A stretch of 43,385 nucleotides of DNA from assembly GCA_000961595.1 (NCBI GenBank), contig LADO01000026.1:1-43385 (forward strand), in the 5' to 3' direction. A program made the translations under genes and the position numbers. How positions within the stretch are numbered: the stretch's first letter is position 1; each line of letters begins with the position of its first letter. Shown piece after piece: positions 1 through 8,162 of this stretch. Under the pieces are notes generated by a model. It saw only the letters and a program-made list of their open reading frames with translations. It was not told the origin of the DNA and made no database searches. Source of the stretch: Peptococcaceae bacterium BRH_c4b. GTDB lineage: Bacteria; Bacillota; Desulfotomaculia; Desulfotomaculales; Desulfocucumaceae.

Positions 1-137
1 TCAGAATATTCCTTTTCCAGATCTTCAAGATAGCCAAGCTTCTCAACTGTTTTTTGTTTTACCTTCCCATCTTGCCTGTAACCTTGGACAAAAGATAAAT
101 AGGGTTTACCATTGCTCATACTTTTCTTTAGATACAT
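1..137 (-). mobile_element. IS1634/IS4-type transposase, N-terminal part only
   Basis: On the minus strand a reading frame opens at an ATG at 137 and runs off the left window edge after about 45 codons. The peptide starts MYLKKSMSNGKPYLSF and continues through a K-x-K-Q-K-T-V-E-K-L-G-Y stretch, the usual N-terminus of IS1634-like (IS4 superfamily) DDE transposases. A ribosome site (GAGGTG on the minus strand, about 142-147) sits just upstream. Only the first tenth of a typical transposase is visible, so integrity, catalytic residues and terminal repeats cannot be judged. Confidence 0.75.
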
Positions 138-213
138 AAATTCACCTCTAACCCTATTATATTTATATACACGACAATACACAACATAAAAATGCATAAA
201 GATTGACAAAAGA

Positions 214-235
214 AAAGCCCGAATTCTCGGGCTTT
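214..235. terminator. Hairpin with AAAGCCCGA / TCGGGCTTT arms
   Basis: A perfect 9-bp inverted repeat (214-222 and 227-235) with a 4-nt loop. On the minus strand it is followed by a T-rich tract, so it would terminate leftward transcription. It could also be a structural part of the neighbouring insertion sequence; the element's end is not identifiable here. Confidence 0.5.
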
Positions 236-276
236 AAAGCGGCTTTTAATATTTAGTTATTGTAAAACAACGGGTA

Positions 277-372
277 ATGGCAATAACCTTGGCCTTAAAT
301 CAGGGCAATGACTGGGCCGTCTTTAACGAGGCGCTGGAGACTCTGACGGCCTGGCAAGCGGGTGTCAGGTAG
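277..372 (+). other. Short coding-like remnant, unrecognised
   Basis: A 31-codon frame starting at ATG 277 and ending at TAG 370. The peptide (…NQGNDWAVFNEALETLTAWQ…) looks like real protein sequence by composition, but there is no convincing ribosome site and I do not recognise it. It may be the last piece of a gene destroyed when the insertion sequence on the left arrived. Its 3' end runs into the dispersed repeat at 361-397. Confidence 0.3.
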
Positions 373-397
373 GGGAATAACCCTTCCGAATCCAAGG
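361..397 (-). repeat. Diverged inverted copy of the plsY-gpsA intergenic hairpin repeat
   Basis: The segment matches the reverse complement of 25621-25660. A 13-base block (GGTAGGGGAATAA) and a 10-base block (CCCTTCCGAA) are identical, separated by a one-base gap, and CCAAGG follows. The copy near gpsA forms a strong hairpin; here the left arm is degraded. This looks like a small dispersed palindromic element rather than chance similarity. Confidence 0.55.
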
Positions 398-467
398 TTC
401 AATTATGTCAGGTATCCTGCTAATGGTGACCATAATCAATTGCTGCGGATCGGACGACAATTTTTTG

Positions 468-497
468 TTGACACTCTACAGATTCATATGGTAAAGT
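468..497 (+). promoter_or_regulatory. Probable sigma-A promoter of the trp operon
   Basis: TTGACA at 468-473 matches the -35 consensus, followed after 18 bp by TAAAGT at 492-497 as a weak -10. Transcription would start near 504, giving a leader of roughly 205 nt before trpE. The promoter position agrees with the attenuator elements downstream. Confidence 0.6.
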
Positions 498-543
498 TTT
501 AATAGTTGAGTTGACTGGACGGCATCTTTGGGCCGGAGCCGGT

Positions 544-605
544 CAGAATGATAGTCAAGTTTAGTTTGTTTTTAGAATAGCAGAGTTGAGCAGAGCTGAG
601 ATGAT
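544..605 (+). promoter_or_regulatory. TRAP-type NAG-repeat RNA-binding site in the trp leader
   Basis: NAG triplets occur at exact 5-nt spacing: TAG 552, AAG 557, TAG 562, then after a gap TAG 573, TAG 578, GAG 583, 588, 593 and 598, with GAT at 603. Six perfect consecutive (T/G)AG triplets with 2-nt spacers are the hallmark of the binding site for TRAP (MtrB), the 11-subunit tryptophan-activated RNA-binding protein. An additional CAG lies at 544. Bases about 602-610 could pair with the 5' arm of the terminator (630-639), forming an antiterminator that TRAP binding would disrupt. No mtrB lies in this window. Confidence 0.75.
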
Positions 606-629
606 GTTGGATGCCAATAGACAATATGG

Positions 630-655
630 CCGGCACTCATTTGAGTGCCGGTTTT
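630..655 (+). terminator. trp leader attenuator (intrinsic terminator)
   Basis: CCGGCACTC at 630-638 pairs with GAGTGCCGG at 643-651 around a 4-nt loop and is followed by TTTTCTATTT. It lies 25-30 nt downstream of the NAG repeats and about 55 nt before trpE, the layout expected for TRAP-mediated attenuation. Confidence 0.8.
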
Positions 656-708
656 CTATTTCCCGGGTTGTGACTGAAAAATGAATTTTTTTTGGAGGTA
701 ATGTTGCC

Positions 709-2187
709 ATGCTGTACCCGTCAAAGGATAAATTTATTGAACTCTGCAAGGATTACCGGGTTGTGCCGGTAACCGGTGAATACCACGCCGATACGGAGAC
801 TCCTATTACCATATATGCCAAGCTGTCAGGAAGCGGGTATTCGTTTCTGCTGGAAAGTGTGGTAGGGGGACAGAAGCTGGGTCGCTACTCATTTATAGGT
901 ATAGATCCGTTTATGGTTTACAGTTATGCGGACGGCATCAATGTTATTGAGGAAAACGGCTCTGCCCGGCGTATTGAGGGAGACCCCTTTGTCCTGCTGG
1001 AAGATTTGATGGAACAATGCAGGGGGCCGGAACTAAAGGAATTGCCCAGGTTTTATGGAGGAGCGGTGGGCTATCTGGGATACGATATGGTCAGGTGCCT
1101 GGAGAACCTGCCCGGACATGATAAAAAGCAGGAGGTTCCCGATAGTGTAATGATTTTCCCTGAAGTGGTGGTTATTTTTGACCACATCAGGCAATCTCTG
1201 CGGCTGGTGGTAAACGTCAGAACGGGAAGTGAAAATGCAGCGGACTATGACCGGGCGGTGCAGAAAATAGAAAAAATGTACAGGAAGATTACTGCTGCTG
1301 GCGGCACGGCGCACCTGCAAGAATCCGGCGGTGGCACCCTGGCCAGTGTCAAAACTAATATGACCGATGAGTATTTCATGCAAGGGGTGGAAAGGGCCAA
1401 GGAGTATATCAGGGCCGGCGATATACTGCAAGTTGTACTGTCCAGAAGACTGGAAATACCCTTCGGCGGCGATCCCTTCAATGCTTACCGTAGGCTGCGC
1501 CGAAATAACCCTTCCCCTTACATGTATTATCTTGATTTCGGGGAGACAGTGATTGCCGGTTCTTCCCCTGAGATGCTGGTAAGGGTTGAGGGTAATACCG
1601 TAGAAAACAGGCCCATCGCCGGCACCCGCCCCAGAAGTGCGAATCCCGAGGAGGATTTGCGCCTGGCAGAGGAGTTGCTGGCCGATCCTAAAGAGAGGGC
1701 GGAACATGTAATGCTGGTTGACCTGGGCCGGAACGATGTAGGAAAGGTAAGCGCTCCGGGTATGGTGGAGGTGCCTCAGTTTATGGAAGTGGAAAGATAC
1801 AGCCACGTGATGCACCTGGTTTCACTGGTCAGGGGAACTTTAAAACAGGGGGCGAAGGGGTTAGATGCATTAAAAAGCTGTTTTCCTGCGGGGACTGTTT
1901 CCGGAGCACCGAAAGTCCGGGCTATGCAAATTATAGACGAAATAGAAAAAACCAGGCGGGGGCTCTATGCCGGGGCTGTTGGCTATATTGGCTTTAACGG
2001 CAATATCGACACTGCTATAGCCATCCGGACGGTACTGTTCAGAGACGGAATCGCCTACCTGCAGGTGGGCGCAGGGATAGTGGCTGACTCCCAGCCCCAT
2101 CTGGAACTTGAGGAAACCAACAATAAGGCCGGGGCTGTCGTCACTACCCTGGCGGAGGAGGAGTGCCACATTGCTGTTAATTATTGA
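709..2187 (+). CDS. trpE: Anthranilate synthase component I
   Basis: Converts chorismate to anthranilate using ammonia from TrpG, the first committed step of tryptophan synthesis. 492 aa, normal for the family. The N-terminal feedback site motif (LLES followed by GRYSFIG, about residues 47-65) is present, so tryptophan inhibition is probably retained. The chorismate-binding domain shows [22 protein letters not shown] and [20 protein letters not shown] 709 follows GGAGG at 694-698. First gene of a seven-gene trp operon behind a TRAP-type attenuator; its end overlaps trpG by 17 nt, typical of translationally coupled synthase subunits. Confidence 0.96.
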   Translation: MLYPSKDKFIELCKDYRVVPVTGEYHADTETPITIYAKLSGSGYSFLLESVVGGQKLGRYSFIGIDPFMVYSYADGINVIEENGSARRIEGDPFVLLEDLMEQCRGPELKELPRFYGGAVGYLGYDMVRCLENLPGHDKKQEVPDSVMIFPEVVVIFDHIRQSLRLVVNVRTGSENAADYDRAVQKIEKMYRKITAAGGTAHLQESGGGTLASVKTNMTDEYFMQGVERAKEYIRAGDILQVVLSRRLEIPFGGDPFNAYRRLRRNNPSPYMYYLDFGETVIAGSSPEMLVRVEGNTVENRPIAGTRPRSANPEEDLRLAEELLADPKERAEHVMLVDLGRNDVGKVSAPGMVEVPQFMEVERYSHVMHLVSLVRGTLKQGAKGLDALKSCFPAGTVSGAPKVRAMQIIDEIEKTRRGLYAGAVGYIGFNGNIDTAIAIRTVLFRDGIAYLQVGAGIVADSQPHLELEETNNKAGAVVTTLAEEECHIAVNY

Positions 2188-2734
2188 TAATTACGATTCC
2201 TTTACCTATAACCTGGCCCAATATTTTTCCAAACTGAATGCCAGTGTGGAGGTTCGCCGCAATGACCAGTTATCCCTGACGGATATTGAAGAGATGTCTT
2301 TAGACAGGCTGGTCATTTCTCCTGGACCATGCGATCCGCCAAAGGCGGGGATTTCACTGGATGCGCTGGCCGCTTTTAGCGGCAGGCTGCCCATTCTGGG
2401 CGTGTGCCTGGGACACCAGGCCATTGGTCATGCTTTTGGAGGCAAGGTGGTGCGGGCCGGGAAGTTGATGCACGGTAAAACATCTTTGATTCATCACGAC
2501 GGCAGGACAATATTCAGGGGCATCCCGTCGCCATTCACAGCCATACGGTACCACTCCCTGATCGTGGAGAGGGAGAGTCTGCCGGAATGTCTGGAAATAA
2601 GCGCCTGGACCGAAGAAGGTGAAATAATGGGGGTAAGGCACCGGGAATACCCGGTAGAAGGAGTCCAGTTCCACCCCGAATCTATACTGACGGAACATGG
2701 CTATAAATTACTGGAAAATTTTCTTGAAATGTAG
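2171..2734 (+). CDS. trpG: Anthranilate synthase component II (glutamine amidotransferase)
   Basis: Class I glutaminase that feeds ammonia to TrpE. I place the start at TTG 2171 ([17 protein letters not shown]), giving 187 aa, the usual TrpG/PabA length. A longer frame opens at 2108 but its extra residues are the trpE end read out of frame. GGAGGAG at about 2153-2162 is well placed for 2171. The nucleophile elbow [10 protein letters not shown] carries the catalytic Cys, and QFHPES supplies the His and Glu of the triad. The same subunit may serve p-aminobenzoate synthesis, as in bacilli; that is inference. Confidence 0.95.
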   Translation: MLLIIDNYDSFTYNLAQYFSKLNASVEVRRNDQLSLTDIEEMSLDRLVISPGPCDPPKAGISLDALAAFSGRLPILGVCLGHQAIGHAFGGKVVRAGKLMHGKTSLIHHDGRTIFRGIPSPFTAIRYHSLIVERESLPECLEISAWTEEGEIMGVRHREYPVEGVQFHPESILTEHGYKLLENFLEM

Positions 2735-2760
2735 ATAAGAAGCCGGAGGAGGAGAGCAGA

Positions 2761-3792
2761 GTGATTAAGGAGTCTATCCAAAAGGTAATCGCTGGCGGTA
2801 GCCTGGACGAAGGTGAGGCCGCCGGGGTAATGGAACAAATCATGGGGGGCGAAGCCACCCCCGCGCAAATCGGTGCGCTGCTGGTGGCGCTGAGGCTGAA
2901 GGGAGAAACGGTGGAGGAGATAACCGGCTTTGCCAGGGTTATGAGAAAAATGGCCACCGGGGTATCCACCAGTCACAAGCTGCTGGTAGATACCTGCGGC
3001 ACAGGCGGGGACGGGACCAATACCTTCAACATATCCACTGCGGCAGCTCTGGTGGTGGCCGGGGCAGGCGTGCCGGTGGCAAAGCACGGCAACCGCTCCG
3101 TTTCCAGTAAGTGCGGTTCGGCGGACGTGCTGGAGTCCCTGGGGGTTAACCTGGAGCTTGACGCGGCGGAAATGGGCCGCTGCCTGGATGAGACGGGCAT
3201 TTGTTTCCTGTTTGCCCCGGCCTTGCACGGCGCTATGAAGTATGCCGCAGGCCCAAGGCGGGAAATAGGCATAAGGACTGTGTTTAATGTATTGGGCCCT
3301 CTGACCAACCCGGCCGGGGCACAGACCCAGGTAATGGGGGTTTTCAGCAGGGAAATGGTACCTCTTTTAGCAGGTGTGCTGGCTCGTCTGGGCAGTAAAA
3401 GGGCCTTCGTGGTGTACGGGGACGGCGGACTGGACGAAGTATCCCTCTCCGGGCCAACTTTTGTAGGCGAAGTGATGGATGGTGATGTAAGGCAGTATTT
3501 CATTGACCCGCTTGATTACGGCATATCAAGGGCCGCTAGCGAAGAACTTGCCGGGGGAACCCCGGAAGAAAACTCCGTCATAATCAGGGATATATTAAGC
3601 GGAAAAACAGGCTCCCGCCGGGACGCAGTGCTGGTAAACGCCGCCCTTGCCGTTATGGCGGCGGGCAAGGCCGGAGATTTCCGGGAGGCTGTTCATATAG
3701 CCGCGAATAGTATAGACAGTGGCGCGGCCATGAGCAAACTAAACGATTTAACGGAGTTTACCAGGGATAAGGCACGAAAGGTGGCCGGCTAG
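2761..3792 (+). CDS. trpD: Anthranilate phosphoribosyltransferase
   Basis: Transfers the phosphoribosyl group of PRPP to anthranilate. 343 aa, standard length. The PRPP-binding motif GTGGDGTNTFNIST and the downstream KHGNRSVSSKCGSADVLE are intact. GTG 2761 follows the strong GGAGGAGGAG site. Its stop codon overlaps the trpC start by one base (TAGTG). This is the separate trpD type, not the enterobacterial trpGD fusion. Confidence 0.95.
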   Translation: MIKESIQKVIAGGSLDEGEAAGVMEQIMGGEATPAQIGALLVALRLKGETVEEITGFARVMRKMATGVSTSHKLLVDTCGTGGDGTNTFNISTAAALVVAGAGVPVAKHGNRSVSSKCGSADVLESLGVNLELDAAEMGRCLDETGICFLFAPALHGAMKYAAGPRREIGIRTVFNVLGPLTNPAGAQTQVMGVFSREMVPLLAGVLARLGSKRAFVVYGDGGLDEVSLSGPTFVGEVMDGDVRQYFIDPLDYGISRAASEELAGGTPEENSVIIRDILSGKTGSRRDAVLVNAALAVMAAGKAGDFREAVHIAANSIDSGAAMSKLNDLTEFTRDKARKVAG

Positions 3793-4580
3793 TGATACTG
3801 GATGATATAGTGGCCTGCAAGAGGCAGGAAACCGGCATTCCGGAGTACCGGGCCAAAATTAATGCCTATATCAACGGACTGCATGCAGTACCAACTGTTA
3901 ATTCGCTGTCCCAGGCATTGAATAAACAGGGTAAAGTATCATTGCTGGCTGAAATAAAAAGAGCTTCACCATCCAAGGGAATCATAAGGGACGATGTCAA
4001 TCCGGCGGAAGTAGCCGCCATTTACCAAAAAAACGGTGCGGCAGCAATTTCAGTCCTCACTGATGCCAGATTCTTCAGGGGTGATCCGGGTTATATTCCT
4101 CTGGTCAAAAAAACTGTAGATTTACCCCTGCTACGCAAAGATTTCATTATTGACCCCCTGCAAATATACGAAGCTTCCATGCTGGGGGCGGATGCGGTGC
4201 TGCTGATAGTTTCCATTCTTGACGACAGTATGCTTGCCGCTCTGAGTAAATTGGCCGGGGAATTAAATATGGAATGCCTGGTGGAGGTCCACAGCCAGGA
4301 GGAGTTGAAGCGGGCCTGCGGGGCCGGGGCAGGCATAATCGGCATCAACAACAGGGATTTAAAAACTTTCAAAACCGATATAATGACTACCCTAAGACTG
4401 ATTGAGCAGATAGATCAGGACGGTGTGGTGACAGTAAGCGAAAGCGGTATAAACACTGCTGCAGACGTAGCCATGATGAGAGCAGCAGGGGTGAACGCGG
4501 TGCTGGTGGGGGAAGCGCTGATGCGGGAAACTGACATTGGAGGCAAGGTACGGGAACTGGCTGGCGCAGGCTGCTTATGA
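3792..4580 (+). CDS. trpC: Indole-3-glycerol-phosphate synthase
   Basis: Decarboxylating ring closure of carboxyphenylamino-deoxyribulose phosphate to indole-3-glycerol phosphate. 262 aa TIM barrel with the expected EIKRASPSKG, LRKDFIID, GINNRDLKTF and VSESGI motifs; the Lys of the first two are catalytic in the family. GTG start shares a base with the trpD stop. It is a stand-alone enzyme, separate from trpF. Confidence 0.95.
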   Translation: MILDDIVACKRQETGIPEYRAKINAYINGLHAVPTVNSLSQALNKQGKVSLLAEIKRASPSKGIIRDDVNPAEVAAIYQKNGAAAISVLTDARFFRGDPGYIPLVKKTVDLPLLRKDFIIDPLQIYEASMLGADAVLLIVSILDDSMLAALSKLAGELNMECLVEVHSQEELKRACGAGAGIIGINNRDLKTFKTDIMTTLRLIEQIDQDGVVTVSESGINTAADVAMMRAAGVNAVLVGEALMRETDIGGKVRELAGAGCL

Positions 4581-4590
4581 AAATAACAAA

Positions 4591-5226
4591 ATGATAGAGG
4601 TGTTTGGTTTGCCCGGCTATACCAGAGTAAAAATATGCGGTATCAGAGACGAGGTTACCGCCATGGCGGCGGTCAGTGCCGGGGCGGATGCGCTGGGCTT
4701 CGTCTTCGCTCCAAGCAAAAGGATGGTTACGCCGGAAAGGGCGAAGGAAATAATTTCTGTTTTGCCGCCCTTTGTGGCCAAAGTGGGAGTTTTTGTTGAT
4801 TCCACAGCCGGAGATATTAGAGATGTCGCAGGATATGTAGGCCTGGACGTTATACAGCTGCACGGTAAAGAACCTCCCGAGATGTGCGCCGAATTCAGCC
4901 AAAAGGTTATCAGGGCATTCCGTGTCGGCTCAACAATTAATATCGATGAAATAAACCTTTATTCCGCAGACGCTTACCTTTTTGACACACTAGTTGCAGG
5001 TCAGCAAGGGGGCACCGGAAAGACTTTCGACTGGCGGCTTATAAATATAGGAAGTATTGCCAGACCGGTAATTCTGGCCGGGGGACTAAACCAGGATAAT
5101 GTAAGTCAGGCTATAGCTGCTGTACGCCCTTACGGGGTGGATGTAAGCAGCGGGGTGGAAACAGACGGTGTAAAGGATCTGAATAAAATATCAGCATTTA
5201 TCAGGAGGGTAAAAAGTGAAGGCTAA
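4591..5226 (+). CDS. trpF: Phosphoribosylanthranilate isomerase
   Basis: Isomerises phosphoribosylanthranilate by an Amadori rearrangement. About 211 aa from ATG 4591. The core motifs are VKICGIRDE (catalytic Cys), [20 protein letters not shown] (catalytic Asp in the FDW-type motif) and [11 protein letters not shown]. The start is uncertain: the frame is open from 4537 inside trpC, ATG 4591 has no clear ribosome site, and TTG 4609 (protein starting [11 protein letters not shown]) has AGAGG 8 nt upstream and may be the true start. It overlaps trpB by 11 nt. Confidence 0.93.
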   Translation: MIEVFGLPGYTRVKICGIRDEVTAMAAVSAGADALGFVFAPSKRMVTPERAKEIISVLPPFVAKVGVFVDSTAGDIRDVAGYVGLDVIQLHGKEPPEMCAEFSQKVIRAFRVGSTINIDEINLYSADAYLFDTLVAGQQGGTGKTFDWRLINIGSIARPVILAGGLNQDNVSQAIAAVRPYGVDVSSGVETDGVKDLNKISAFIRRVKSEG

Positions 5227-6412
5227 ACTTCCCGATACCCGGGGCTATTATGGAAATTATGGAGGAAAATTCGTGCCGGAAACCCTTATGCCGGCCCTGG
5301 AAGAACTGGAGGCTGCGTACAGGGAGGCAATGGCCGATCCCTCATTTGCCGAAGAACTGAAATTTTATATGCAAAACTATACCGGAAGGCCTTCCCTTTT
5401 GTATTTTGCGGCCAGGCTCACGAAAAAACTGGGCGGCGCCAAAATATATCTCAAAAGGGAGGATCTTAATCACACCGGGGCTCATAAAATAAATAACACT
5501 CTGGGGCAAATTCTGCTGGCCAGAAGAATGGGTAAAAAAAGAATCATTGCCGAAACAGGTGCCGGCCAGCACGGGGTGGCCACAGCCACTTCTGCTGCGC
5601 TGTTCGGCCTGCAATGCGCCATTCACATGGGCGAAGAGGACATGGCCCGGCAGTCGCTGAATGTATTCCGCATGCGCATGCTGGGTGCCGAAGTGATACC
5701 GACCACTTCCGGCAGTAAAACACTGAAGGATGCCATGAATGAGGCCATCAGGGACTGGGTAACCAATGTTGACGATACTTTTTACCTGATTGGTTCGGTG
5801 GCCGGGCCCCACCCTTATCCGGAAATGGTCAGAGATTTTCAAAAAATAATAGGTGAAGAAACCAGGCAGCAGCTGCTGGAAATGGAAGGCCGGCTGCCTG
5901 ATTGCATAATCGCCTGTGTGGGCGGGGGAAGCAACGCCATGGGCATTTTTTACCCTTTCTTAGATGACGCCGGGGTTAAGCTGATTGGCGTCGAGGCTGC
6001 CGGTTTTGGCACCGACACCGACAAGCACGCGGCCACCCTCAACATGGGCCGGCCCGGAGTGCTGCATGGCGCTATGAGCTATATTTTACAAAATGATGAC
6101 GGGCAGATTGATTTGGCTCATTCAGTTTCTGCAGGACTTGATTACCCGGGGGTAGGACCGGAGCACAGCTACCTGAAGGATATCGGCAGGGTTGCCTACA
6201 CTTCGGCTACCGACGGAGAAGCACTGGACGCTTTTCAGTTGCTCTGCCGCACCGAAGGAATCATACCCGCCCTGGAAAGCTCGCATGCCCTGGCCTGTGC
6301 GGCTAAAATGGCCCCGGAACTTTCCCCCGACCAAATAATGGTGGTAAATCTCTCCGGCCGGGGGGACAAGGATGTCAGAACGGTGGCAGCGGTTATGGGG
6401 GTGAATATATAA
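5216..6412 (+). CDS. trpB: Tryptophan synthase beta subunit
   Basis: PLP enzyme condensing indole with serine. 398 aa, the TrpB1 length that pairs with TrpA. The PLP lysine lies in HTGAHKINN, the active-site glutamate region in [11 protein letters not shown], and the phosphate-binding glycine loop in [11 protein letters not shown] 5216 is preceded by AGGAGGGT, within the last codons of trpF. Three bases separate it from trpA. Confidence 0.96.
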   Translation: MKAKLPDTRGYYGNYGGKFVPETLMPALEELEAAYREAMADPSFAEELKFYMQNYTGRPSLLYFAARLTKKLGGAKIYLKREDLNHTGAHKINNTLGQILLARRMGKKRIIAETGAGQHGVATATSAALFGLQCAIHMGEEDMARQSLNVFRMRMLGAEVIPTTSGSKTLKDAMNEAIRDWVTNVDDTFYLIGSVAGPHPYPEMVRDFQKIIGEETRQQLLEMEGRLPDCIIACVGGGSNAMGIFYPFLDDAGVKLIGVEAAGFGTDTDKHAATLNMGRPGVLHGAMSYILQNDDGQIDLAHSVSAGLDYPGVGPEHSYLKDIGRVAYTSATDGEALDAFQLLCRTEGIIPALESSHALACAAKMAPELSPDQIMVVNLSGRGDKDVRTVAAVMGVNI

Positions 6413-6414
6413 TC

Positions 6415-7224
6415 ATGGAAAACAACAGAATAACCCGTAAATTCAACGAACTCAGAGAGAAAAAGGAAAAAGGCCTGATAGCTTATATAACTTCAGGCGA
6501 TCCTGATTTGGCTGCCACTGTTGAACTGGCCGTTGCCATAGCAGAAGCGGGAGCTGATTTGATCGAATTGGGTATACCCTTTTCCGACCCGGTAGCGGAC
6601 GGCCCGGTTATCCAGCAGGCCTCCCAGAGGGCCCTGGAGCGGGGCGTCAGGCTGTCCGGCATCATTGATGCCGCTGCCGGGATAAGGAAGAAAACTGATT
6701 TGCCGCTTATTTTTATGACTTATTACAACCCTGTACTGCAGTACGGACTGGATAGATTTGTGGATCACTCCGCTGCAGCCGGCATAGATGGGCTGATTGT
6801 GCCGGATTTGCCCCTGGAAGAAGCAGGCCCGCTGCTAAATTGTTGCCGCCAAAATGGCCTGGCGCTAATTCCCCTGGTGGCTCCCACTACCACACCGCAT
6901 AGGCTTGAAAAAATTTGTAAGGAAGCGGACGGATTTGTCTACTGCGTATCTGTAACTGGTGTAACAGGGGTCAAGGAAATAGACACCGATATTGCGAAGT
7001 TTACTTCGGGTGTAAGAAAATACACGGATATCCCCCTGGCCCTGGGTTTCGGTATATCCAGTCCGGAATTAGCCGCGAACATGGCTCGTCACTGCGACGC
7101 AGTGGTAGTGGGCAGCGCCATAGTAAAAATCATATCCCAAACTAACGGCAGCGTGGATATGCTGCCTGCTGTCTCCAAACTTGTAGCTGATATAAAGAAC
7201 GCCCTCACGGTACCGGTTAACTAA
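6415..7224 (+). CDS. trpA: Tryptophan synthase alpha subunit
   Basis: Cleaves indole-3-glycerol phosphate to indole and glyceraldehyde-3-phosphate, passing indole to TrpB. 269 aa. The catalytic Glu lies in LIELGIPFSDPVADGP and the catalytic Asp in GLIVPDLPLEE; the phosphate loop is LGFGIS. The last codons (…TVPVN-stop) lie inside the 29-bp terminal repeat of the adjoining RAYT element (7209-7237), so the element's end appears to have replaced or supplied the native 3' end of the gene. Confidence 0.96.
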   Translation: MENNRITRKFNELREKKEKGLIAYITSGDPDLAATVELAVAIAEAGADLIELGIPFSDPVADGPVIQQASQRALERGVRLSGIIDAAAGIRKKTDLPLIFMTYYNPVLQYGLDRFVDHSAAAGIDGLIVPDLPLEEAGPLLNCCRQNGLALIPLVAPTTTPHRLEKICKEADGFVYCVSVTGVTGVKEIDTDIAKFTSGVRKYTDIPLALGFGISSPELAANMARHCDAVVVGSAIVKIISQTNGSVDMLPAVSKLVADIKNALTVPVN

Positions 7225-7237
7225 GTTATTAAGTTAT
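7209..7237 (+). repeat. Left 29-bp terminal inverted repeat of the RAYT element
   Basis: Starts GGTACCGGTTAACTAAG and is the exact reverse complement of 11100-11128 (29/29). It matches the reverse complement of 8114-8142 with one mismatch. It contains the trpA stop codon (7222-7224). Inverted repeats around a tyrosine transposase suggest a REP-like substrate for the enzyme between them. Confidence 0.85.
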
Positions 7238-7287
7238 TGTCAATATGGATGCTTTCTGCTAAAATATAGCGGGAGGTATCTTTTTTT

Positions 7288-8130
7288 ATGGGCAGAAAAA
7301 TGAGAGTGGAATATAAGAATGGAATATTTCATGTAATACAGCGCGGGAACAATCGGGAATTAATCTTTGGAGAAGACGTCGACAAAAATTTTTTAATTGG
7401 GCAGTTGAATATACTTAGCCGGGACATGGGATACGGATTATACGGATATGTGATAATGGGCAATCACTATCATCTGATTGTGCAGATACGGGCGGAGACA
7501 TTAAAATCGGTAATGCACAGGATAAATCTAAGGTACAGCAAATATTTTAACCATAAATACGAGAGAACCGGCCATGTATTTGAAGGACGATACAAAGCAA
7601 TCCCGGTAATGGAAGAGAAATACATATTATCACTGCTGCGTTATATACACCAAAACCCGGTTAAAGCAGGGATCTGCAAAAGGGTAGAGGAATACTGTTG
7701 GAGCAGTGAAAGGTTTTATAGGAAAAACATTCAAGACTGTGTGGAAATAGACCTCATCCTGGACATGCTGTCCGGCAACAGGAAAGCTGCCCTGGAAGAA
7801 TATAAGGAATTTATGTCTCGGGAAGAAGCTGAGGATTTTGAAAATATAAGGACTATTGGCAAATCTGAAGACAATCCGGAAATCAATACAAGTTATCAAA
7901 AAGGAGTTCGGAAAGGCCTGGATGAAATTCTGCTTTCCACTGGTGTCAATGAAAAGGAATTTGAACTAATCAAAAAGGGTTCGAGGAAAAGAAACCTGAC
8001 GGGGTATAAGTTTGCCTATGCCAAGGAAGCACTGGAAGTAAACTATACCTTTAAGGAAATAGGGAATAACATAAAAATATCCGATGTGGCTATAGTTGAC
8101 ATGTTGAAAAGGTATAACTTAATAACTTAG
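7288..8130 (+). CDS. REP-associated tyrosine transposase (RAYT, Y1_Tnp/HUH family)
   Basis: Single-strand DNA transposase of the IS200-like Y1 superfamily. 280 aa. The N-terminal domain starts MGRKMRVEYKNGIFHVIQRG and carries the HUH motif GNHYHLIVQ at about residues 57-65; the segment YIHQNPVKAGICKRVEEYCWSS follows the helix that holds the nucleophilic Tyr. The C-terminal 100 residues form an extension typical of long RAYTs, ending in a helix-turn-helix-like stretch. GGGAGG at 7270-7275 precedes ATG 7288. Its stop lies in the right inverted repeat. It sits between trpA and the ATPase gene in a cluster otherwise devoted to aromatic amino acids, so it is an insertion. Confidence 0.88.
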   Translation: MGRKMRVEYKNGIFHVIQRGNNRELIFGEDVDKNFLIGQLNILSRDMGYGLYGYVIMGNHYHLIVQIRAETLKSVMHRINLRYSKYFNHKYERTGHVFEGRYKAIPVMEEKYILSLLRYIHQNPVKAGICKRVEEYCWSSERFYRKNIQDCVEIDLILDMLSGNRKAALEEYKEFMSREEAEDFENIRTIGKSEDNPEINTSYQKGVRKGLDEILLSTGVNEKEFELIKKGSRKRNLTGYKFAYAKEALEVNYTFKEIGNNIKISDVAIVDMLKRYNLIT

Positions 8131-8142
8131 TTAACAGGTACC
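8114..8142 (-). repeat. Right 29-bp terminal inverted repeat of the RAYT element
   Basis: Inverted copy of 7209-7237 with one difference (AACAGG in place of AACCGG). It contains the transposase stop codon at 8128-8130. Together with the left copy it defines an element of about 934 bp. Confidence 0.85.
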
Positions 8143-8162
8143 GCATAATAAAGGAATTGAAG

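Noticed and set aside
1033-1815. 260-codon reverse frame inside trpE
   Set aside because: Antisense to trpE, no homology, no start context.
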